From contig JALQPE010001958.1 in NCBI GenBank assembly GCA_030407315.1, positions 62,001-126,000 on the forward strand: a DNA stretch of 64,000 nucleotides, in the 5' to 3' direction. The notes below the pieces were generated by a model. It did not search any database. It was not told the origin of the DNA and was given only the letters and a program-made list of their open reading frames with translations. Shown here piece after piece: positions 37,518 to 47,751 of the stretch. Position numbers and translations under genes: made by a program. Position 1 is the stretch's first letter. Every line of letters begins with the position of its first letter. The stretch is from Asparagopsis taxiformis. Taxonomy: Eukaryota > Rhodophyta > Florideophyceae > Bonnemaisoniales > Bonnemaisoniaceae.

Positions 37518-38019
37518 CTTTCTACTACTACTACTCCATACAATAAAGAATCTATCTTTCCTTTTCTACTCTTCCCACCTCACAAAACATCATATCTTTA
37601 CCTCAACGTCTCTTCTGCTCTGTTCACTGTTAACGAATCATTCAACCTATACGTACCTACACTCTAATCTCTTTTAATCTCTTTTTATACTTTCTAGCAA
37701 CTACTTATACATTCCTCTCTACATTTATTCCATACTGCATCCTTTCGTATTCATCCTTCTGACGTCATTCCTATTCATTCAACATAATTGTTCTTCCACA
37801 ATACACACGGCACATGGTGCGTTGTAGGTCTCGTTGCCATCTTGGACGTCTTCTTCTGCTGTGTGGCACAATTGTCCGCCATTTTTTGAAATAGAAAAAA
37901 GTGCGCGCTTTAGTTTCGCCAAGCGTCGTGCCAAGCGTCATTTCTGACCGCCACGGCCACCTTCACTGGACATTTAAGCGCGCCTACCGTCACTGTTTTC
38001 CACTCTTCTCGTCACTTTC

Positions 38020-38095
38020 TCACGTTATCACCCAGTCTTTCCACTCTCTACTATCTTCTCAGTAGAGAGCGGCAAAACTGGGTGATATCGTGCTT
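38020..38095. repeat. imperfect inverted repeat
   Basis: Arms of about 30 bp (containing TCACCCAGT, CTCTCTACT and complements) around TATCTTC. It lies 500 bp beyond the transposase stop. It might be near an element end. 37518-38020 and 38100-38700 show no gene. Confidence 0.6.
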
Positions 38096-38719
38096 CGCGT
38101 TCTATGGGATCCCCTTCTGCTTTCTCATTACCCTTTCCCTTCCCATGTAAGTTCTCTCTCTCCATCTCTACTCTGGCCTATACGCTACAAAAAATACTAA
38201 CAGACTTTCTCTCTCGCATACTTCGGTTCTTTCTTCTCATTCTCCCCTTCCGCTCCCCTTTCGGTATGTATTTTCACCTTCTCTTCAACAGCTATGGGTT
38301 CATTTCAATTTCTAACTTTTCCTCTATTGATCATTTCCATACTTCATTCCGTCTCTACTCTACTCCGAAATAGGAAAGAGGCATTAGTTGTTCATAGTTC
38401 GTAGTACGCAGATAGCAGTTCTGTAGAGTTGTAATGGTAGCACTATCAATAGTTTAATTCAGAGCTCTTTCAAAATAAACTTTCTGTCTCCTTCCGTACC
38501 AGGAAGAAGACGCAATTATCATGACCAATCTGTCCTATTTTCAGTTCTTATCCGTCCTACCCTTTCCATCCTATAGATCCTATGATTGGAATAGTGGCGT
38601 CTCCCACCCGCCGAAAGCCAGTGTCCCACCGTATCCATTCCGTCCCGTCCGCTGGTAAATTTCCACTCCTTTCCGCCCTTCAACCACCCTTCTTGATGGT
38701 ACTATACCAGTTAAATCAA

Positions 38720-39490
38720 TACTACAATCCACCTATACTGCTGGTTTGCAACCATTAAGCTGCAACAAAAATCCATACAATACGATAGAAAAAATCCTAC
38801 AAGTACATTGGTAGAATCCACTTCCGACTATGGAATTATTCCAGTCTTTCGACTGCTTCAAACCATTGTCGGGTCTGGTTGTAAACCAGTGGGTAGGCTG
38901 GTTTTCAACCAGCACTCACTGTGCCTGGAACCAGCCAGCCCACTGGTTTACAGCCAGCCCCGACACTCTCTGTACTACCGCACTCGCTGGAATGACCCAT
39001 CACTAGGACTAGACGATAGCTCTGGTTTTAAACCATCCTATACTGGCCCAGGCACACTGGTTGCAAACCAGCCCTGCTACTGTACTCTACCACTACAAAT
39101 TCTAGTTTATTTCTACTCGCTAGCGATCATATATCCACTGGGCCCACTGGTGGCACACCAGCACTCACTGTGCTTACAACCAGCCTGCCCTCTGGTCATA
39201 TTCCATCTCCAACACGGGTATACTCCACTCCATTGGCTGGTCTAGATCCAGATCACTTCCTAAAATTAACCAGCACAGTACGCTGGATCATAACCACCGT
39301 CCGACCCACCGCCGTGGCCTGGTGCAAACCAGTACCCCCTGGCCAAACCATCCAATCCACTGGTTTTCAACCAGGCCACCCGTACTGTACATGCACTGGA
39401 ATTTCACCAGCAAATTTACTAAAATATTCGATGGGGCTTATCCAGAGGTTGGGGATCGTTTTAACCAGCGACGTGGCCTGGTTTTTCACC
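38720..39490. repeat. palindrome array (CTGGTT...AACCAG type)
   Basis: Many CTGGTT and AACCAG half-sites occur in about 770 bp. Several form 15-bp palindromes such as CTGGTTGTAAACCAG, CTGGTTTTCAACCAG (twice) and CTGGTTGCAAACCAG. Single half-sites fill the gaps. It is unrelated in sequence to the other arrays and lies downstream of the KDZ-like transposase. Confidence 0.85.
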
Positions 39491-39546
39491 ACTGTACGAA
39501 CTAAAATCTAGGCTGGAAAAATAGCCATTTTTGCTCATGCTGTGAA

Positions 39547-39930
39547 CCGAAATTTTGTTAGGTACACACCTATCGTGACCGCTGGAATGCAAGAGAGGCA
39601 ATCGAGATGTGAGTGTCCGTTCGGAACGGGCCCGAGTCGGGCTCTCGAAACCTGACGAGGTGGCGTGAAGCAGGCAGTGTCCTTGATGTGTAATGTGTTA
39701 AAATTACAGCTGTCAAGCTAGGCGGCTTTTGGGGCGGCTGCGAGCACCCCTTTATCCGGGGAACACCCTGATTTGAGTTAAAATTTGGGCTATTCTCAAA
39801 AACATGCACATGTGAACATGTTTTTGAGATGGGGGTGTGCCGTACGGCACAATCGACCGCCGAAATCGATGTTTTTTGCAATATTTTTGCTGCCCGAAAT
39901 TCTACAATTTCTGGGCTGGCCAGTAATGCA
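39547..39930 (+). repeat. Repeat A, long variant (core 39792-39850)
   Basis: The first 245 bp match 6445-6690 almost exactly, followed by an intact core and a right part that breaks off after CTGGGCTGGCCAG. The spacer is a third variant (GACCGCCGAAATCG), shared with the 41098 core. Confidence 0.8.
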
Positions 39931-40548
39931 ATAGCTATCTGCTCTAAACCGATTCTAACAAGCAGAAAGAATCCTCTCCTTCATGACGATGCTCTCGAAT
40001 TGAGTGCAATGCAACGGACTCCCTCCAAGAGAACGACAAAGCATCGTCTTTTCCAAGGCATTTCCGTACGAAAAATAATCGAAAAACATATTTGACTTTA
40101 ACCTAACAGCTATCGCGAGCACCGTACTCAGCTATATTTCCTCTGTAATTTCCTTCCTCCAACCAATCAATAGCCGCTTGGTCACAGGCTTAAAAGCCTT
40201 CCACTATCTGTCCTATCCATCGAAGACCCTCGGAGGGTTCGATCCAGGCCTTGATCACCCATGATGGGTGTGCAACCCGAGAAATTGAAAATGAAACATA
40301 TTGCGACAGGGACGAGATGTCATTCAATGAAAGAGAAGTTCTCTTTCGTTTACTTTTTTCTAACAAGATTCTAAACGTCTACAAACCCTATGTCGTCCGT
40401 CCGTTTTCATCCCGGAGAGATGTGTATGTGAGGTAAGACGAAGTGGTGATGTTGTGTTGATTCCCACAGACGGAGGTAGAGGATGTGGCTACGGAGGAAG
40501 CCTGGAGAACTTTTCCGGTACTGACATCTCACATGTTGAACATGTGAG

Positions 40549-40659
40549 ATGTCAGTACCCATGGATGAGAAGAAAAACATGTTCAGGTCCGGTTCGGATA
40601 TTGTTGCCATTAACGGAGGCGGAGGAGGCGGCTACGGTGCAAGCCTGGAGAACATGTGA
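40549..40659 (+). CDS. small Gly-rich peptide, copy 1
   Basis: 36 residues: M-S-V-P-M-D-E-K-K, then S-G-S-D-I, then I-N followed by six Gly, Y-G and S-L-E. The frame is kept in the next copy with mainly third-base and conservative changes, which mildly supports coding. Function unknown; the Gly-rich stretch recalls low-complexity or secreted peptides, but no signal peptide is seen. Confidence 0.3.
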   Translation: MSVPMDEKKNMFRSGSDIVAINGGGGGGYGASLENM

Positions 40660-40673
40660 CTCACATCTCGGAG

Positions 40674-40853
40674 ATGTCAGTACCCATGGATGAGAAGAAA
40701 AGCATGTTGAGGTGCGGTTCGGATATTCGATCCATTAACGGAGGTGGTGGAGGAGGCTATGGTGGAAGCCTGGAGAAGAATAGAGTAGTCCTATACCCAT
40801 GGATCACAAGAAGACGTGGTTGGGCTCCTTTTCGAAGCCCATTCGTCTCTTGA
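40674..40853 (+). CDS. small Gly-rich peptide, copy 2
   Basis: 59 residues with the same M-S-V-P-M-D-E-K-K start and poly-Gly-Y-G-G-S-L-E segment as copy 1, extended by a basic tail (W-I-T-R-R-R-G-W) because the stop is lost. 40860-41067 shows no further gene. Confidence 0.3.
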   Translation: MSVPMDEKKSMLRCGSDIRSINGGGGGGYGGSLEKNRVVLYPWITRRRGWAPFRSPFVS

Positions 40854-41067
40854 ATAAATTTAGCACCCGAATCATATACGATTGCCGAGTTGACACCCCG
40901 TATGTCTCGTTGGTAGAAATAGCAGGGGTTCCACCACTCAGCTGGCGGGAAGTAGTTACTGATTATATGAGATATGGCTTAGCTCCCGCCAAAACCGATA
41001 GCTCTGGGCTCAGGTTCTCCAAATGTGGTTATACGAATGTGTTCTGACAATGCTAGAAGACGAATAT

Positions 41068-41260
41068 CTGCATCCTGATTTGAATTAAATTTGGGCTATT
41101 CTCAAAAACATGCACATGTGAACATGTTTTTGAGATGGGGGTGTGCCGTACGGCACAATCGACCGCCGAAATCGATGTTTTTTGCAATATTTTTTCTGGA
41201 AATCTGGTCTGGCCAGCAATGCATCTGAGCTGGACATCCCCATGTCCAGTGGCCGTCCGG
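41068..41260 (+). repeat. Repeat A copy (core 41098-41156)
   Basis: Intact core, truncated right part. It lies about 330 bp upstream of the third methyltransferase-SET gene. An inverted copy lies about 225 bp downstream of that gene's end (57410-57640), so the gene is bracketed by Repeat A in opposite orientations. Confidence 0.8.
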
Positions 41261-41589
41261 ATGTCGCTCACCTGGTAAGCGTGATGCACCTGTGACAACC
41301 TATGTGACTGCAGTCACAGCCGCCATGGCGGCCGTGCAGTACAACACTCAAAGACAGGGAATCACAATCTTTTTAAAATTTTTCTCTACCACGTATCCGT
41401 CACAACTTATTACCTACACCGGTTACGGGTTTCAAGACCTTTCCAGTGCTGTGTACCCGTATACTCTGTTCCGTTCGATATCAACCAGTGTTCCTCACGA
41501 AAGAGTGCAAACGTCACGAGATACGTCGTCAAATTTGACTGTCTCGCCGAGCGGTCGCCATCCTGTACCGAATTTCCACTCATTCCATT

Positions 41590-42612
41590 ATGACGAATAA
41601 GCGCAGGCGCAACAGCAATCCGATCGTTGACGACGCAACCGTGCCAATTCTGCGCGAACCCGCTAGCCCTTGGGAGGATTCTAGTGACATGGGTACACGT
41701 CGAAACGTAGGTCGCGCCACCCGCGAAACTACTCTCGCTGGCAAAGACTTCCTCCGCCTCTTGCTGGATTTGTTCGCCCACTCAAGTTTCGCAGACTTAA
41801 CGGACAAGCCGGGAGGTTTCACATACGCGGACCTTGGCGCTTGGGTTGCGCAGGGCACGGAAGAACAATTTCTGGCGCTGCAAGGTCGACTCAGCATGGC
41901 CTTCAGCGGTCGTTCGAAGAATGCTGGAGTCGAGGCGGATGTTGCCGAAATCGTCATGGCAGAGATGAACGTTGAGCGAGCCAAGCAGATTGTTCGTCTG
42001 GCATTACCCATTGCCGAGTTTTCAAGACAGGATGAGCGTATCGGGCAATGGGTTGAGCACTGCATCCTTTCTGGGATCGTGCCGCAGACCTTCCTTATTG
42101 GATGTAACATGCTTCCTTCGCCACTACAGGCGCCGCAGCGCGGGGAACCAAGCGTATTCGTTCTTGCTCCACCGGAAACGTTCGAGGTATTGATGTATTT
42201 CCAAGCGTTGTCTATCATCCGAAATCACAACAAGAACCTGCCGCGTCGCCGAATAGGCGACGCGGCCGAAGAGGGGAACGAAGCCGCACGCGTCCCAGCC
42301 CATCGGAAAAGCACTAATCGAGCTTGTTACGTGGTTCAAGTTTTATACCATGCTTGGACCGATGTGGCCTTCGCCGCAAAGTTTTCCAGCTTCGAAGAGT
42401 TGATGGCGCCGTACATCATTTTTGACAGCAGTGAGCATTGGTTTGACGTGCTCGATGAAGGTCTATTCGCACCGATGGAGCAGAAGCTAGATCTCTACCA
42501 CGACAAAGCTCCCCTATCTCATCCTGATGGATATGGTGGAAAAGTAGAGACAAGAACCAGTGCGCAGCACAGTGCATTTAGGTACCTTGTGAGGAAGTTC
42601 TTCGACCGGTTG
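41590..42612 (+). pseudogene. methyltransferase-SET copy 3, 5' fragment interrupted by retrotransposon
   Basis: The ATG at 41590 opens 341 codons that run into the left LTR. Residues about 235-290 match the pre-methyltransferase region of copies 1 and 2: here V-L-Y-H-A-W-T-D-V and M-A-P-Y-I-I-F-D, in copy 2 I-V-D-A-W-N-D-L and L-Q-P-Y-I-L-F-D. No ParB-like module is present. The gene continues beyond the element at 54983. Dropping five bases after the right LTR puts both halves in one frame, as expected for insertion with a 5-bp duplication, but the flanking five bases are not identical. Confidence 0.75.
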
Positions 42613-43259
42613 TGTAGCAGGTAGAAAATCCGCTAGAGCGGCAAACCACCCGACAGGTGTCCCGAGCCTCGGTAGAGGAAGCGGTAGAGCAGATGAACCT
42701 TATAGGTACCCGGCGGGTAGTCTCGTGAGAGAGAAGGGATCGCTACCCGGAGGGGGTTGTGCGATTATAGCGCTCACGCGAGATGCGTATTAATGGAGCA
42801 AGATGACGTAATCCGTCGAGCTGTTGGCTAACCCTAAGGTTTTCCCGGAGAGGGGTTGAACAATAGGTATGCGAACACTGTTCCTGTGGGTCGTAATTCC
42901 ACTTGAGTTTACGTTACTCTAGAAACCGTGCCTACTAGCTATTCCAGTGGCCGTTTTATACTAAGTCTACTGTAAGCTAGGGTTAGTGGTTAGGAATAAA
43001 TATCCAGTTAGTGACCAATCAGAACCCAATTACTGGCGCTCGCCTACCCGCGAGGTCATTGCCAATAGGCTTACATTGTAATGTATGGCTGATCAGCCTA
43101 AGTTAAAATTTGCCCCTTGTGGGGTCTTGGCCGGGGCCGATAGGCCCGGGTGGGGTTATTTGTCAGCCTTAGCTGGTCCTAAGTATAGGAAACACGCCAG
43201 TTGGCTGGTGCCTTCTGATTGGCACATCCCGTAAGTGGGTACCCAATAGGGAAGCGACA
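42613..43259 (-). repeat. 3' LTR (left in window)
   Basis: 647 bp, starting TGTAGCAG and ending GCGACA on the plus strand, and matching 54336-54982. Seven bases beyond the LTR (CGGCTCG) are also the same at both copies, so the true LTR may extend slightly further. Confidence 0.92.
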
Positions 43260-43755
43260 CGGCTCGTGAGAGATTTGTCGTCCTGACAAAATTTGATTAA
43301 ATAGAATTACAATTTTTGGCTGTGGCCGTTGCATTGTGCAATTCAAAATTTTCCCGCGCGCGGCGCGTGCACACTAAATGTGTTGTCCATCCGACTCTTC
43401 CCGAGTTCCGCCCGACCGTTTCCTATTGGAATCAATACCTGTTTCAGGTTCATCATCGTCCTAACGCAAAACAGCGTATTCACCCCTTCGGTGTCCAACT
43501 GCGTCCACGCATTCGCGTCCTTTCCATTATCCCTCAAAGGGTTTTTGCGTCCATCTGCTAAATAATTAGCCGCGTGATCGCACGAGCGGTGCCAATTCGA
43601 GGCTTGCATTCGCCGTTTCGGCCCACTGCCTCGCGATCTCCCTTCCTGGGTTGAATAGCGCAGCTCCCTCCCGGAGACTTAAGCCAATAGGCCACTTATT
43701 CGTCCCGCTTCAGGGTTTTTATCAACGTCCGTCACCGCCTCTACTGGCTTTCAGG
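43260..43755. other. non-coding stretch inside the retrotransposon
   Basis: About 500 bp between the 3' LTR and the first ATG of the antisense ORF. The polypurine tract would be expected directly at 43260 on the minus strand, but the sequence there is mixed (CTCTCACGAGCCG), so it is not identified. The antisense frame is open without an ATG from about 43651. Confidence 0.5.
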
Positions 43756-44466
43756 ATGTCCCCTCGAGCTCCGATACAATTCGAATCCTCTGAAGAGGAA
43801 GGAGACAATATGGGTTCGCCCAACCGTCCTACCACACGCTCCAGCGTTCGCCGTCCCACGACTCGCCACCAGGCTTCCTCCTCCCGCACCGGGGTTCCGC
43901 CTACACCGGCTAAGTCTTCGTCGACTTCAGCGCCACGCGTGCCGTCAGCCACCGCGGCTCAATCGCAAACGCGAACGCGTTCGACTGCCGCCAAAGGCAC
44001 CGCTGATCCAGCGTCGCCTGCTGGCAAGGTTGTGAATACACAAGCACGTTCCGAAGAGACGGTTCCCCCTCCCAGGGCAAGCGCACAAGAGCGCGACTCT
44101 GTTCCGGCTGAATCGCCTGCTTCCCCGAAGCCTTCCACCCCAGTGGCTAGTGTAAAACCGTCATCGGTTAATCCGCCGTCACGCGAAGGTGAGTCATCGA
44201 AGGCCGCCGGCCCGTCCCCAAAAGGAGCCATGCCGGCCGACACCGAGGAGGTGATAGAAGTCGTCGCCGAGGGAGGCGCTACGCCCAGGCCAACAAGGCA
44301 GCCGAACGTCAGGCCTTCGCCAAGTTCGCGTCCGATTACTTCTTGTCCTTCCGCCCCTGCGGCTCGTACCTCTTCTGGTCGTGACGCTTCAGCGAATCCC
44401 TATGAGGACTATGGTCGCCGCAACCAGCAAATACTGGCGGACGCTCGAAAGCGTAGAGAAGAATAA
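43756..44466 (+). CDS. antisense ORF of the retrotransposon, N-terminal part
   Basis: From the ATG at 43756 (M-S-P-R-A-P-I-Q-F) 236 residues run to a TAA at 44464, on the strand opposite gag-pol, between the chromodomain and the 3' LTR. It is strongly Ser/Pro/Thr/Ala-rich and looks disordered, ending in a charged R-K-R-R-E-E. The frame continues directly after the stop into the long downstream ORF, so the TAA is either a nonsense change or a readthrough point. Antisense ORFs in this position are known in some plant Ty3/gypsy elements; their function is unclear. Confidence 0.55.
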   Translation: MSPRAPIQFESSEEEGDNMGSPNRPTTRSSVRRPTTRHQASSSRTGVPPTPAKSSSTSAPRVPSATAAQSQTRTRSTAAKGTADPASPAGKVVNTQARSEETVPPPRASAQERDSVPAESPASPKPSTPVASVKPSSVNPPSREGESSKAAGPSPKGAMPADTEEVIEVVAEGGATPRPTRQPNVRPSPSSRPITSCPSAPAARTSSGRDASANPYEDYGRRNQQILADARKRREE

Positions 44467-47040
44467 TTGCGCCGCGAGGCTGCTCGAGCAGAAGCCGAGA
44501 AGGCAGCAGCCGAAAAGGCTAATGCTCAACCTGTCGAAAGGGTCATAGACCCATATGCCTCTACTGGCAGAGTTACCCGAAGTGGGTCTGGTGCGGCTGC
44601 CGCCGATGCCTCTGTAGGCGTAAGATCGTCGGGCACCGCCCTAGTTGACCCTTACGCGGTTGCGTCTGCCCCAGCACCAGCTGTTCCGTCACACGACACT
44701 CCCCCTCGGGCACCTAAGCCGACTGCCAATTGGCGCTCCATGGGAGAATTCTACCCAGCCAATGCTGATGAACTGGTGGTATTCGACTCGCAAGCCTTGC
44801 CTTTCAGGCGTGAGCTCGCCGCTCCTTGGGAACACTACCCGTTTGCGCGACTCCCTCGTAGGGACTTTACGGATCGCCCGAGAAGCGAGTTACGTCGCGA
44901 TATGCTTCTCATGAGCTCCCTCCGGGGTCAAAACCATCAGGTTCAAAACGAATGTTGGTCGGCGTATGCCCGTCTCCCCTCGAGTCGCCCTATGCGTCAC
45001 TTCCGTGTCCCCCATACGCTATGCAGCGACAGGACTTTCCTGCTCCATCCCGGAGATGCGCTTTACGTCGAACGTATGAATCGTCGCTTGTTCCAAGAGG
45101 GATCGTACCAAGGCTCCGTAGCGGATCTACCGATGGTTCGGTCACGCTGGTTTGCGTACCCTCCACGTCCCGATACGGGTAGCTATGAGCATCATATGCG
45201 TTTGCACGCTAGGGTTACTTCCCGAAGGATGGGGCGTCAGGTGACGGCGAATGATTATCGCGTGTTCGCGCACCGTCATGGTAGCTCTGCTGAGCCGGCT
45301 ACTAGACCCATGAAGGTAGCTAGGGAAGCTTTGGACCCGCTATGGGATGATCCCACTTGGGAAGGCAAGTCATCTCCACCGATGTGTTTGCCCGTTGCCG
45401 ACCCTCCGTCGCTGGTGTATTTCCACAATTCCGCTCTTCGCGACGCGCCCGAATGGCGAATGGACAGGTTCCGATCGTACCTCGAGTTGGAGAGGGATAT
45501 CCTTATAGGGATCGAGTTGGCTCGTACCGCCGAGACGCGGGGCTTTGTGCCGGTGATGGCGGAGGAACTCCTCAATAGGGTGAGCAGTACTTGGTACGAT
45601 ATCCCGAAGGTTCCGGTGTCGGACGTGGTCCCCTATAGTCGGGAGTTACCTGGTTCGGTAGTGCGTCGGTTGCTGAAGGTGGCCCTTGGGGGTGATGATT
45701 ATCCGCAGGAATTGGTCAGTACCAACATCACGGGAGTGGCACCGGAGAAGGTGGTTATCTACAGGACTGTTGACTTGCCGGTGAGGGCGTTACGTATTAA
45801 CGTGTTAAACCATCGAGATGGTACAGTCGCAGAGCTGCCGCCTTATCGCAGAGATGGTGAGTTCACCGAAGATGGGTATTACGGCGTGGAGCCTGACAAT
45901 TATTCCGACGGTCATCCCGATTCTTACAAATATCAGCCTGTTGGCGAGGCATTTGTGCCGCGTCCGTGGTGGACGGCCGCCGAGGCGGGAGGCCCAGCTG
46001 GGCGTTCGCCTTACGCAGGACGGAGTTTCGCTCCTGTTGCTTCCTTACCACCCAGTGGTGCTGATGACTTGTACGAAAGTCAGGTCCCGATGACCGTCGC
46101 GCCTACCGCGCCAACCACTCAGCCTACAGCTGCCCCTTCATCCCAAGTTGCCCCTTCATCCCAAGTGGGTCCCGCCATGGAGGCGCTTCTGACATCCGAC
46201 CAAGGCTCTGAGCCATCCGTAACCGGTGATGATGTAGTCACGCGTCAGCCTCCTGCTGTAGATATCCTACGTGGGGAATTGTCGAGTCGCGAGTTGCTAT
46301 CGATTCCGCATGTGCGGCGGTTGGCCGATGATCTCGGGGATGGTACGGTGGCTTCCATTTTTGCCTCTGCCAATGGGCGTTACATCGTAAGATCCGCGTT
46401 GGATGGACTTGCATTGTCGTGCATCACGTTAGCTGCTCGCTATAAGCAAGGACGCGAACAGCGTAACATCGCCCGAGAGCGTCGCCGCACAGCGGATAGG
46501 GAGGTTGAGGCCGCACGCCTGGAGGCAGCAGAATTGCGAACCCGGATTGGGGAATTAGAAGGTGAGTTGGAGGACGCCAGGCGTCTACTGCAGCAAGCAG
46601 TTATTCCCGAAGAGGGTGGCGAGGAGGCAGTTCAGCCTGGTTACTCGCGTCGTCGCGCTAGGTCTCCCGATGAGGGTCTTCCCGAACGCAACGTGCGTAC
46701 TCGTCTTCATTCCCCCGTGGGTGCTGCGGATGCTAGTAATCCTTTACTTGCGCGTCTTGATGCCCGGTTAGGGTCGCCTGAGTCGCCAGATGTTTCTCCG
46801 CCTCCCGCGTCCATCCCAGCAGTTGGGTTATCCGCCTCTGCGGTTGCGTCTTCGCATGGCCCTGTGCCTGCCCGTCGTCGGGGTTCTAGTGCAGTTCCGC
46901 AACGCGGTTTGCGTCGTAATCCTACCTTCGCAAGGGTTGCACCCCGCCATCCTCGTCCTTCGACGAATGTACGCGCTCCTGCCCCTACGGCACCGTATGC
47001 CTCTCATCGGCCTCGGCCTTCTAGCCATTATCGTCACTAA
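44467..47040 (+). CDS. antisense ORF of the retrotransposon, main part
   Basis: 857 codons in the same frame as the preceding ORF, beginning with an Ala/Glu/Arg helical stretch (E-A-E-K-A-A-A-E-K). Residues about 90-480 look globular (R-R-D-M-L-L-M-S-S-L, then M-R-H-F-R-V-P-H, then H-P-G-D-A-L-Y-V-E-R). Residues about 650-710 form a strong coiled coil (R-E-R-R-R-T-A-D-R-E-V-E-A-A-R-L-E). The C-terminus is Pro/Arg-rich. I recognise no enzyme. The layout of globular core, coil and basic tail could suit a structural or nucleic-acid-binding protein, which is speculation. 47041-47313 has no gene. Confidence 0.6.
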   Translation: MRREAARAEAEKAAAEKANAQPVERVIDPYASTGRVTRSGSGAAAADASVGVRSSGTALVDPYAVASAPAPAVPSHDTPPRAPKPTANWRSMGEFYPANADELVVFDSQALPFRRELAAPWEHYPFARLPRRDFTDRPRSELRRDMLLMSSLRGQNHQVQNECWSAYARLPSSRPMRHFRVPHTLCSDRTFLLHPGDALYVERMNRRLFQEGSYQGSVADLPMVRSRWFAYPPRPDTGSYEHHMRLHARVTSRRMGRQVTANDYRVFAHRHGSSAEPATRPMKVAREALDPLWDDPTWEGKSSPPMCLPVADPPSLVYFHNSALRDAPEWRMDRFRSYLELERDILIGIELARTAETRGFVPVMAEELLNRVSSTWYDIPKVPVSDVVPYSRELPGSVVRRLLKVALGGDDYPQELVSTNITGVAPEKVVIYRTVDLPVRALRINVLNHRDGTVAELPPYRRDGEFTEDGYYGVEPDNYSDGHPDSYKYQPVGEAFVPRPWWTAAEAGGPAGRSPYAGRSFAPVASLPPSGADDLYESQVPMTVAPTAPTTQPTAAPSSQVAPSSQVGPAMEALLTSDQGSEPSVTGDDVVTRQPPAVDILRGELSSRELLSIPHVRRLADDLGDGTVASIFASANGRYIVRSALDGLALSCITLAARYKQGREQRNIARERRRTADREVEAARLEAAELRTRIGELEGELEDARRLLQQAVIPEEGGEEAVQPGYSRRRARSPDEGLPERNVRTRLHSPVGAADASNPLLARLDARLGSPESPDVSPPPASIPAVGLSASAVASSHGPVPARRRGSSAVPQRGLRRNPTFARVAPRHPRPSTNVRAPAPTAPYASHRPRPSSHYRH

Positions 47041-47313
47041 GGACTGGCAATTGCCTTTGGGAGAATAACCTCTAACGGTAGTTTGAACACGCTTTTGCGT
47101 TGCGCCATTGTTCATCAGGTAGTCCTGAGGCACCTCTGAGGTACATTAAAGATGCATCATCACGCTGACGTGCGGATTTGTTTGTTGAAACCCTTTTTTG
47201 GCCAATTTTTTCATTTCCTGAAATCTAAATTTCCACAGTGGCTCCGGTTGGCGGTGATAAAGTGCGCCCTTTTTGGCTTGACCCTTTGGTAGCTTCCCCC
47301 AGTGGGTACCTTG

Positions 47314-47697
47314 TTAGGTTCTTGTCCCTGTGGGGTTACGCATCTTCTTCCCTCTCTTGGGTTTGCGCGTGCGCGCTCGGCGTGGTTGCCGGTCACCTTC
47401 GCGGTGTTGTCTTCGACGGAAGTACCTTGATGCCCATTCAGGGGGGACGTTCGCGCGTTGCGTCCATGTCGGCTTTCGGTAGCCATACCATTTCACCAGG
47501 AACCATTGTTCCCCATCGTCGTCAGTGACGTAATCGATGAGATCATCGATGGGATATTCCTCCTCTGAGGTTGCGCGTTCGGCGTCGCTACTTCCCTCTG
47601 GGGTTTCCTTCGTCCCTTCAGGGAGAGCTACTCGTTCCGAGTTCGGCTGCGTGCCCTGTGGCGCTTTCTCTTGTTCCCCATTGGGGGTGGCTTCCAA
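47314..47697 (-). CDS. retrotransposon chromodomain (integrase C-terminal tail)
   Basis: 127 residues. Residues about 46-95 form a chromodomain: E-E-Y-P-I-D-D-L-I-D-Y, then W-F-L-V-K-W-Y-G-Y, then P-T-W-T, giving aromatic-cage candidates Y, W and Y. A basic Arg/Lys tail follows. In Ty3/gypsy chromoviruses this module follows integrase and targets integration to methylated-histone chromatin. Here it is in a separate frame from the upstream tail because of frameshifts or a linker. Confidence 0.75.
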   Translation of the reverse strand: MEATPNGEQEKAPQGTQPNSERVALPEGTKETPEGSSDAERATSEEEYPIDDLIDYVTDDDGEQWFLVKWYGYRKPTWTQRANVPPEWASRYFRRRQHREGDRQPRRARTRKPKRGKKMRNPTGTRT

Positions 47698-47751
47698 AGA
47701 CCTTACGGGGTTTGCCGTGGCTATCTTCTTCTTCGCACTTGAGCGAGTGTG

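Larger units (their letters stand above)
40430..40860 (+). repeat. tandem unit encoding a Gly-rich peptide (about 3 copies)
   Basis: Three units of about 125-140 bp share GGCTACGG or GGCTATGG runs and an AGCCTGGAGAA end. They are separated by ATGTCAGTACCCATGGATGA. A near-perfect palindrome (TCTCACATGTT / AACATGTGAGA arms) lies at about 40528-40550. Two units give short ORFs, listed below. The first is more diverged and contains a GTAAG...CACAG pair (40434-40470) that might be a 37-nt intron. Confidence 0.6.

Noticed and set aside
43260..43280. Polypurine tract next to the 3' LTR
   Set aside because: The minus-strand sequence just upstream of the LTR is mixed, not purine-rich.
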